Assembly: GCA_029168955.1 (NCBI GenBank)
Contig: JAPDOI010000419.1
Span: 544,001 to 608,000 of the forward strand
DNA from: Aplectana chamaeleonis
Lineage: Eukaryota; Nematoda; Chromadorea; Rhabditida; Cosmocercidae
DNA: 64,000 nucleotides
Direction: 5' to 3'
Under the pieces are notes generated by a model. It made no database searches, was not told the DNA's origin, and saw only the letters and a list, made by a program, of their open reading frames with translations. The position numbers were made by a program, and so were the translations under genes. Position 1 is the first letter of the stretch, and every line of letters begins with the position of its first letter. Below are positions 61,901 through 64,000 of this stretch, piece by piece.

Positions 61901-63310
61901 TGTAGCGTTGAACACTGCATATCCACTCGTTAGTGGAGGAGCCCGAAATTCTCAGTCTTTGAAAAATGCTTAGGATATAGTTCTTGAAAATCGCGCTCGC
62001 CTTATGCCCCAGTTAGAAATAATGGAGATTCGATGATAATGCGTTTTCGGTTATGGTGGACATTTCTGTCTTTTTACTTCGCCTGTCACCAAGTGCATCA
62101 CTCGTACGTACCTAAAAAGCAGTGTCAACGATAAAAAACGCTTCTTGTGTTTCACCAGCCAGACATCGGAAGGTAAGGGACTCACTGCAAATACAATATC
62201 GAAGAACCGTAAAAAGGATCTTCGAAAAAGCTTTATACAGCCATAAACTTCAATACAGGGCGCAACCCCCGCTCACTCCCCTCAGCGGTCATCGAAAAAG
62301 CAAAAACAGAAAAATCGGTTTCAAAGAAGTATTCAACACTCAAGTGAGGTAAGTTTCTCTAGGCTGGAGAATAAGGAAATATGCAAAATGACTTTATCGT
62401 CGGATGTGTCCTTGAAGTCAATTTTTAGTTGTCTGCTTTGACCAATAGCCGTTGAGGAGAGTGGACGGGGCGAGTGCCCTACGTTGAAGTTTAAAGCCGT
62501 GTTTCATGTTCTTTTTTTGCCGTTTCCTCGACATTGTTGTTTGATGAGCCTCTGACCTTTTAATTTCCTGTGATAATTCGCAGACGATTTTTATTGGGGA
62601 TAATGCCTTTCCCAGTAGTATTACTTCCGCTACGAAAATGTACTCATTCCAGATGTCTCGGTTTTTTGCTGCTATGCTTGGAAAGAATGCCGACCGATTC
62701 CCGAGTGTGTATGAGAAAGCTGAACAGCTTCTGATGTCTGTTGAAAAAATTGATTTGCAGTTCGCAGTAAGTTTCAGTGTGCTTTGGTGAGGACAAGAAT
62801 CACGCCAGGAAAATTTTTTGCAGGACTGGCTGCTACTGGCACAGGTTGACCTCGAGCAGCTTATTGAGGAGAAGCTCAGCACAGCATCCGACTGGGAAAC
62901 ACAGTTGAAGATGCTGAAAGCAAAGGGAAGGGAGGCGGAGAAGCTACCCAAGTAAGGGACATCATGGTATCACTGCTGGTCGCAATTTTTCAATGTCCCC
63001 ACAGCATATCACCGGGAAAACTCTGAACTTTATAAAAGAAATCTTGTTCATGAAAATTGAGAACTTTTTCCTACAAGAAACTCAGAGTTTCAGTCATCGT
63101 ATTGTGTCTGAAGATAGTTCTCCATTTTCCAATCTCTCTCGAGAACACAAAAGTTTCAGTGAGATTCGTCTCGAGTGCATTGTGGTCAGCACAGCGGGAG
63201 CAAAGTCGGCTATAGACGAGCTACTTCAGCGAGTTTTCGACACTCTCACCTGGACACTTCGACTCAGTATCAACACAAAACTGCAGACCATCCATCAGTT
63301 TCTCACACAA
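22778..63310 (+). CDS. che-3: Cytoplasmic dynein-2 heavy chain, N-terminal tail (partial, 22 exons)
   Basis: This is the motor subunit of dynein-2, which drives retrograde intraflagellar transport in cilia; in worms these are sensory neuron cilia. Only the tail is in the window. Coding segments: 22778-22947, 26541-26708, 26895-27018, 29980-30095, 30407-30527, 32108-32194, 32263-32402, 43062-43220, 43323-43412, 43482-43555, 43654-43798, 44640-44767, 44833-44974, 45034-45186, 45861-46021, 58445-58559, 58636-58719, 58810-58889, 59880-59997, 62653-62766, 62824-62951, 63160-63310. Every junction has AG/GT borders and all phases agree except inside exon 1. Peptides follow the remembered vertebrate DYNC2H1 tail in order, for example YNPFTEHTWK, NVNYSDRLLKLLKEV, LKQIAHFYNTIDQQM, PPIEEIRAKYYKEMRK and QVDLEQLIEEK. 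The DHC_N1 tail signature VVWIRQ is present. Family members are about 4,300 aa, so roughly a fifth is here. The AAA motor lies downstream of the window. Identification is confident; exon 1 and the start of exon 20 are less certain. Confidence 0.93.
24050..24535 (+). repeat. TTATG microsatellite, array 1
   Basis: Pentanucleotide array with interruptions (GGCG, TTTA). It gives long false frames of the MLCYV type. Confidence 0.95.
24668..25143. mobile_element. MITE family C, copy 1 in TTATG duplication
   Basis: Left end AGGCACAGTCCAAGC, right end TAGACTGTGCTT followed by TTAA. The right half also resembles family B. It sits between two TTATG arrays. Confidence 0.72.
25218..25555 (+). repeat. 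TTATG microsatellite, array 2
   Basis: Purer pentanucleotide array with a duplicated CGTCAAG interruption. Confidence 0.95.
25680..26156. mobile_element. MITE family C, copy 2 in TTATG duplication
   Basis: Nearly identical to the copy 1 kb upstream, with TTAA on both sides. Its duplication is segmental, together with the flanking arrays. Confidence 0.75.
26230..26500 (+). repeat. TTATG microsatellite, array 3
   Basis: Ends 40 bases before che-3 exon 2. Confidence 0.95.
26541..26708 (+). CDS. che-3: che-3 exon 2
   Basis: Acceptor GTTTTAG, donor GTAAGT, 56 whole codons. It reads RGVDVSNTVNSSGTLPRVIF and ends VFLKSVQN, matching the family segment just before the VFAP-like motif. It begins 40 bases after the third TTATG array. 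Confidence 0.93.
26895..27018 (+). CDS. che-3: che-3 exon 3
   Basis: Acceptor TTCTTCAG, donor GTCTGT, phase 0 to 1. It reads VFSRNIADSLRTT and LLSLVSELEENL, matching the family LLSELE helix. Confidence 0.88.
27283..27766 (+). mobile_element. MITE family B, full copy in che-3 intron 3
   Basis: TTAA precedes AGGCAGTGTTAACGAT, and the right end is GAGCACTGCCT followed by TTAC. A long palindrome begins about ten bases downstream. Confidence 0.82.
27776..28577. repeat. 800-bp near-palindrome in che-3 intron 3
   Basis: Arms of about 380 bases run from ATACAATACCCGCGCTAAG to its complement at 28560, with a loop near 28160-28200. The middle of each arm carries a CGCGCG core. Confidence 0.85.
28640..29400. 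mobile_element. Decayed inverted-repeat element
   Basis: A 23-base exact inverted repeat (28707-28729 and 29343-29365) and further matching pairs (AATATGCGGG) bracket a GC-richer core. Overlapping open frames of about 160 and 177 codons on opposite strands cover 28968-29509; neither is recognised. Confidence 0.45.
29980..30095 (+). CDS. che-3: che-3 exon 4
   Basis: Acceptor CACTTCAG, donor GTGGGT, phase 1 to 0. It reads AVVSLPDEIRIWKSRSG and ends IIIDTIE, matching the family TPSDEFQFW segment. Confidence 0.92.
30407..30527 (+). CDS. che-3: che-3 exon 5
   Basis: Acceptor TATTCTAG, donor GTAGGT, phase 0 to 1. It reads ELIELVEAFEDTCDALW and YPEARMRSLIQCM. The last bases of the exon and the donor are duplicated immediately downstream (see findings). 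Confidence 0.94.
30994..31264 (+). CDS. Unidentified open exon inside che-3 intron 5
   Basis: Acceptor ACTTTCCAG is followed by 89 codons and a stop, with no in-frame Met. It reads SSYTVEGYKSTNADLEKTKL, KRKHNILVSALRHFLITSFK, then FQIRNQLTESTLLVEFETPC. It has lysine-rich helices and low repeat content. It does not fit the phase of che-3 exon 5 and has no counterpart in dynein, so it is a nested gene fragment, a decayed insertion or a chance ORF. Confidence 0.35.
32108..32194 (+). CDS. che-3: che-3 exon 6
   Basis: Acceptor AATTTCAG, donor GTATAT, phase 1 to 1. It reads GSYLCEQVTSKIEAERLWKD and ends EQLNAG, close to the family segment ending LKAG. Confidence 0.94.
32263..32402 (+). CDS. che-3: che-3 exon 7
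   Basis: Acceptor CGCATCAG, donor GTGAGG, phase 1 to 0, after a 68-base intron. It reads LMTGQTWKRQVEDAWKGE and ends FKKRLEE, matching the LTGQVWQR and KRLEE family motifs. A 10.66-kb intron follows. Confidence 0.96.
33110..34360. repeat. GC-rich repeat islands in che-3 intron 7
   Basis: Two islands (33110-33400, partly palindromic around CTCTGCAGAGTTGC, and 33790-34360) are rich in GTCGCCGCGTC-like motifs shared with 39520-40000 and 35040-35110. Confidence 0.55.
34361..36570. other. che-3 intron 7, middle part
   Basis: Contains one dispersed repeat copy (35390-35500) and an unrecognised 142-codon minus-strand open frame (35550-35978). No supported gene. Confidence 0.45.
36571..36985. repeat. 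TTCGAATATTCG satellite, 42-43-bp period
   Basis: About seven units of the type TTCGGAAAAGCAAAATATTC. The left border TACATACTATACTTTGG is matched in inverse form at 42250. Confidence 0.85.
37296..37570 (+). repeat. Dispersed CGAATCTGRRGTCCG repeat, copy 1
   Basis: Shares blocks (GTGTACGGTAGTTTGG, ATTCAGGGTGCTGAATACGA) with 40975-41290 and, more weakly, 6280-6640, 20410-20760 and 54990-55080. Confidence 0.6.
37580..38350. repeat. CCGGCTGAGCGGGC irregular minisatellite around an open segment
   Basis: Repeats of ACCGGCTGAGSGGGC occupy 37580-37850 and 38145-38350. The repeat-free middle (37850-38030) is open on the plus strand (GAGEMGFELIRVMVFERVVI) and ends at a GTAAGG that could be a donor. 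Confidence 0.6.
39520..40000. repeat. GC-rich repeat island in che-3 intron 7
   Basis: Rich in CGTCGCGGCGTC motifs shared with the 33-34 kb islands. No gene is supported. Confidence 0.5.
40620..41500 (+). repeat. Dispersed repeat cluster, copy 2
   Basis: Two successive blocks of the same family; the second continues into a segment also found at 38420-38560 (CGGGATACTGCGCATTTTTA). Confidence 0.55.
41720..42260. repeat. TTCATTCATTCGGAAA satellite, about 45-bp period
   Basis: Around ten units with ATATTCGAA cores; the right border CCAAAGTATAATACATAC mirrors the left border of the 36571 array. Confidence 0.85.
42387..42863 (+). mobile_element. TTAA-type MITE in che-3 intron 7
   Basis: Left end AGGCAGTGTCCACGATAA preceded by TTAC; right end GGACACTGTCT followed by TTAG. 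The body is unlike A and B, so a further family. Confidence 0.6.
43062..43220 (+). CDS. che-3: che-3 exon 8
   Basis: Acceptor TTTTTCCAG, donor GTAGGT, 53 codons in phase 0. It contains YNPFTEHTWKSKLL, equivalent to the conserved YNPYTEPLWK motif. Confidence 0.96.
43323..43412 (+). CDS. che-3: che-3 exon 9
   Basis: Acceptor ATTCAAG, donor GTTAGT, 30 codons in phase 0. It reads EKALDPIIDRAIPVLKSRL. Confidence 0.9.
43482..43555 (+). CDS. che-3: che-3 exon 10
   Basis: Acceptor CCCTTCCAG after a 69-base intron, donor GTGGGT, phase 0 to 2. It reads LTADLEKYKNFLCRVKIKEK, the family LxKYKELVKRP-type segment. Confidence 0.95.
43654..43798 (+). CDS. che-3: che-3 exon 11 (DHC_N1 signature)
   Basis: Acceptor CTTTTCAG, donor GTATCT, phase 2 to 0. 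It reads EALLSQLSSKIMDKEREIDN and IAAKVVWIRQQTNK. The VVWIRQ stretch is the dynein tail signature seen as IVWVRQ in DYNC2H1. Confidence 0.96.
44640..44767 (+). CDS. che-3: che-3 exon 12
   Basis: Acceptor ATTTTTAG, donor GTGGGT, phase 0 to 2. It reads SALLDDLASYSTLDSRMKSF and KLKQAEQENYDQ. Confidence 0.94.
44833..44974 (+). CDS. che-3: che-3 exon 13
   Basis: Acceptor AATTGTAG after a 65-base intron, donor GTGAAC, phase 2 to 0. It reads CRETIQSIDDPTDSIALE and NVNYSDRLLKLLKE, the VHYSDRL family motif. Confidence 0.96.
45034..45186 (+). CDS. che-3: che-3 exon 14
   Basis: Acceptor TACTCAG after a 59-base intron, donor GTACGG, 51 codons. It reads VRQLASLGLNIPSKI and VLKQIAHFYNTIDQQM, among the best-conserved blocks seen here. 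Confidence 0.97.
45276..45422 (+). repeat. Dispersed repeat R, copy 3 in che-3 intron 14
   Basis: Same orientation as copy 1 with moderate divergence. Confidence 0.68.
45444..45785. repeat. TTCGAATA element with inverted ends
   Basis: Left GGGCACTTCCAATATTCG and right CGAATATTCGGTGTGCCC are inverted. It lies in che-3 intron 14. Confidence 0.55.
45861..46021 (+). CDS. che-3: che-3 exon 15
   Basis: Acceptor CCATTAAG, donor GTACCT, phase 0 to 2. It reads ALMLDEAIAFERLV and DFIVKLQAACEKLANHN. A 12.4-kb intron follows. Confidence 0.95.
46284..47556. mobile_element. Outer inverted-repeat element in che-3 intron 15
   Basis: About 92-bp terminal inverted repeats (GGGGCGGCATGCACGTACGC at left; its complement at right) enclose a second, unrelated inverted-repeat element. 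Each end holds a TTAGGCAGGGTTTG block. Confidence 0.78.
46389..47424. repeat. Inner element made of a higher-order TTCGAATATTCG satellite
   Basis: Bounded by inverted CCTAGGTAGTATACTTGTTC ends. Three higher-order units start at 46397, 46739 and 47124 (spacing 342 and 385). Each contains 4-6 copies of a 43-base subunit (CGACTTTTCGACTGTAGTCG type), so the spacing difference equals one subunit. Confidence 0.88.
48008..48487 (+). mobile_element. MITE family B, full copy in che-3 intron 15
   Basis: Left end AGGCAGTGCCTACGAT, right end GTACACTGCCT followed by TTAA. The right two thirds match the other B copies; the left third differs. Confidence 0.8.
49936..50230. repeat. 290-bp fold-back, same family as 3018-3290
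   Basis: Ends GTGTGCCCGAATGAGAATGG and CCATTCTCACTTGGCGCAC are inverted. Lies in the 12.4-kb che-3 intron. Confidence 0.7.
51526..51643 (+). mobile_element. Possible remnant of a non-LTR retrotransposon endonuclease
   Basis: The frame ADIVGLQETKLNSWHRM resembles the LQETK motif of AP-endonuclease domains of LINE-type elements. It stops after about 37 codons, and no reverse transcriptase is seen nearby. The call rests on one short motif. Confidence 0.3.
51721..51972 (-). CDS. Hypothetical minus-strand open frame
   Basis: About 83 open codons ending in TAG. They read RPLLACEPGGTTDDRPAMTE, ALSVLAHLQNSVPPHITPHS and EQRRFLHEMRSAFAAYVEVS. Composition is protein-like. No family is recognised, and no splice partners are secure. 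Confidence 0.28.
   Translation of the reverse strand, partial: SRPLLACEPGGTTDDRPAMTEALSVLAHLQNSVPPHITPHSLVQEQRRFLHEMRSAFAAYVEVSLKELAAMHTHGPPATGIVM
51961..52390 (+). CDS. Hypothetical open frame in the long che-3 intron
   Basis: About 142 open codons without an early Met. They read SQFVIPPYLTLSKSINNTIN, FRRARPKLARERPLRDDG, then PLGLPPNERLECEQTSADGD and SYQLNRV. Arg/Asp-rich and low in hydrophobics in the middle. No family is recognised; a decayed retroelement polyprotein is possible given the neighbouring endonuclease-like fragment. Confidence 0.25.
53133..53637 (+). CDS. Hypothetical intronic ORF, 167 aa
   Basis: This is the longest non-repetitive open frame in the window, inside the 12.4-kb che-3 intron on the same strand. 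The ATG at 53133 opens MPPSVTLRYLQEPNSFVVIT. Later segments are LRFEFPYQAGHQQSSTCRYS and a C-terminal part with spaced cysteines (HNCGVIF, HLCGGDPP, ENCCLCQPV). No family is recognised. It may be a nested single-exon gene or a remnant of a mobile element. Confidence 0.35.
58445..58559 (+). CDS. che-3: che-3 exon 16
   Basis: Acceptor TTGTTTACAG, donor GTAGTT, phase 2 to 0. It reads RLRNVHTEIVHMVLELVNLD, matching KLRKWHTTFCEKVVVLMNID. Confidence 0.94.
58636..58719 (+). CDS. che-3: che-3 exon 17
   Basis: Acceptor TTGTTGCAG, donor GTGGGT, 28 codons. It ends LRPWQLHWNWQLYK, matching the WKQHWNHQLYK family block. Confidence 0.95.
58810..58889 (+). CDS. che-3: che-3 exon 18
   Basis: Acceptor TGTTTCAG, phase 0 to 2. 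It reads ALQLQYQWGIESLHTQIPLI. The GTGAGT donor two bases downstream of a weaker GTGTGA is chosen because it keeps phase with exon 19. Confidence 0.93.
58917..59379 (-). mobile_element. MITE family A in che-3 intron 18
   Basis: Starts AGGCAGTGCTCTCGG and ends next to TTAA. The body matches other A copies in reverse orientation. It lies 27 bases after exon 18. Confidence 0.78.
59400..59689. mobile_element. Short TTAA-type MITE in che-3 intron 18
   Basis: Left end AGGTAGTGCACCCGATAA and right end TTGTGAACACTGCCT are inverted versions of the family terminal repeat. The 260-bp body is unlike families A and B. Confidence 0.6.
59880..59997 (+). CDS. che-3: che-3 exon 19
   Basis: Acceptor CCTTTTCAG, donor GTGACG, phase 2 to 0. 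It reads QQKLQLRPPIEEIRAKYYKE and IPEKFKGV, a near-identical match to the vertebrate block. Confidence 0.97.
60039..60464. mobile_element. MITE family C, long terminal inverted repeats
   Basis: Arms of over 100 bp start AGACACAGTCCAACC and end GGTTGGACTGTGCCT, with TTAA on the left. It directly abuts two family A elements. Confidence 0.78.
60469..60953 (+). mobile_element. MITE family A, first of a tandem pair
   Basis: Left end AGGCAGTGTTCACGA, right end TCGTGAACACTGCCT. Four bases (TTGC) separate it from the C element, and TTAA separates it from the next A element. Confidence 0.85.
60958..61440 (+). mobile_element. MITE family A, second of a tandem pair
   Basis: Flanked exactly by TTAA on both sides, with ends AGGCAGTGTTCACGAT and ATCGTGAACACTGCCT. 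The cleanest reference copy in the window. Confidence 0.88.
62653..62766 (+). CDS. che-3: che-3 exon 20
   Basis: Donor GTAAGT. The exon is taken to start after CATTCCAG at 62652, giving MSRFFAAMLGKNADRFPS with no excess residues against the family. An earlier acceptor (TTCGCAG, about 62580) would add roughly 25 residues in the same frame. Both are phase 0. Confidence 0.88.
62824..62951 (+). CDS. che-3: che-3 exon 21
   Basis: Acceptor TTTTTTGCAG, donor GTAAGG, phase 0 to 2. It reads DWLLLAQVDLEQLIEEKLST and LKAKGREAEKLP, matching QVDMEALVEKH and KGKEVERLP. Confidence 0.96.
63160..63310 (+). CDS. che-3: che-3 exon 22 (last in window)
   Basis: Acceptor AGTTTCAG, donor GTATGT, phase 2 to 0. It reads RLECIVVSTAGAKSAIDELL and HQFLTQ, matching the KVDCLNINCNPVKTVIDDL block. 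No further exon was recognised up to 64000. Confidence 0.93.
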
Positions 63311-64000
63311 GTATGTTCGACGCGGAATTGTCATCTCTTCCGATCGGTGTATTCTACCAAAGAAAAAGCTGCTCACGGAATGCAGAAAGTCTGTCCAAAT
63401 GAGACTACCGAATTTCCCGTAATTGGACACCCGGGTGTACTATTTTCAACCTCCTCCGAAAGGGGGTTCAATTAGATGGGGAGGCCCTTTTCTCAACCGA
63501 AAATTCAAGATTCAATATAGGCAATTTATTAGGCAAACCAAACTGGGACAATAAAGATTTACTCGACTAACAATGAGTGATCATCTTCAAAAAAGTCATT
63601 GTTTAGGTCCTTCTCAAGATTAATCTCTTCGAAAATGTCAACAAGGTTTTGGGTGTCAACATTTCGAGCAGAGCGTAGCAGTTCACGCCCGGTAGAAAGA
63701 GGTCTTCAATGTCTTTTCAGTTGAAGAAAAGTGGGCTCTAAAAACGGGGGGTGTCCTATTTTTCAACCTCCTCCGAAAGCCGAAAGGGGGTTCAATTAGA
63801 GGGAGGAGTTCAAATAGAGGGGAGTTTCCAATAACAGGAAATACGGTATCTGCCCAAGCGGTTGGCGTGCGTGTTGAGCGGCCGTCGCGAAGGCACTTTT
63901 CAGATCTGTAAATTCATTAGCATGATCCTAAGACGCGTGTTGAATAATACACTAGTCAGCTGTCTGCAGTCGTCAAAAGGCTCTTCTGAAAAATGCTTCC
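63311..64000. other. che-3 intron 22, start
   Basis: No exon seen. A short unit (CAACCTCCTCCGAAAG then GGGGGTTCAATTAGA) occurs at 63440-63475 and again at 63760-63803. Confidence 0.5.

Noticed and set aside
62418..62951. 177-codon minus-strand open frame
   Set aside because: It is antisense to che-3 exons 20 and 21, which match dynein in phase.
62993..63475. 160-codon plus-strand frame as one exon
   Set aside because: Only the part from 63160 matches the family, and phase with exon 21 requires the acceptor at 63159.
1..64000. CRISPR arrays, operons, ribosome binding sites
   Set aside because: The window is eukaryotic. The regular repeats lack unique spacers of constant size.

Overview
The window looks like nuclear DNA of a nematode, most likely a parasitic clade V (strongylid-type) worm with a repeat-rich genome. 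The reasons are multi-exon genes with short TTTTCAG-type acceptors, putative spliced-leader acceptors 3-8 bases upstream of three start codons, and the N-terminal part of a cytoplasmic dynein-2 heavy chain. The clade is inferred. Exons were read by eye from splice signals and reading phase, and homology was judged from memory of the vertebrate protein.

Left part (1-19 kb): two unrecognised multi-exon genes run on the minus strand. Gene 1 (11153 to 5967) encodes about 335 aa if one A7 homopolymer is one base too long. Gene 2 (18659 to 17263) encodes 165 aa, and all seven exons are phase-consistent. One gene 2 exon has an inverted, diverged copy facing it on the other strand, with its own splice signals. 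Orphan minus-strand exons lie at 12.4-12.6, 15.6 and 19.0 kb. Between the genes are fold-back elements, a 63-bp and a 21-bp minisatellite, and a 1.2-kb CG-rich satellite of about twelve 100-bp units.

Right part (22.8-64 kb, plus strand): one gene, the dynein-2 heavy chain (che-3/DYNC2H1), covers 40.5 kb of the window in 22 exons. These carry only 2.77 kb of code (about 920 codons, the tail region) and the gene continues past the window. Its introns reach 10.7 and 12.4 kb. They hold TTATG arrays inside a 1-kb tandem duplication, several families of TTAA-flanked MITEs, fold-backs, TTCGAATATTCG satellites, GC-rich repeat islands and a few unidentified ORFs.

The protein-coding genes do not form a pathway visible here. 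The dominant theme is accessory DNA: inverted repeats at many scales, nested elements, and mobile DNA meeting exons. Two single-base frame breaks, in gene 1 exon 4 and in che-3 exon 1, are either assembly indels or real lesions.
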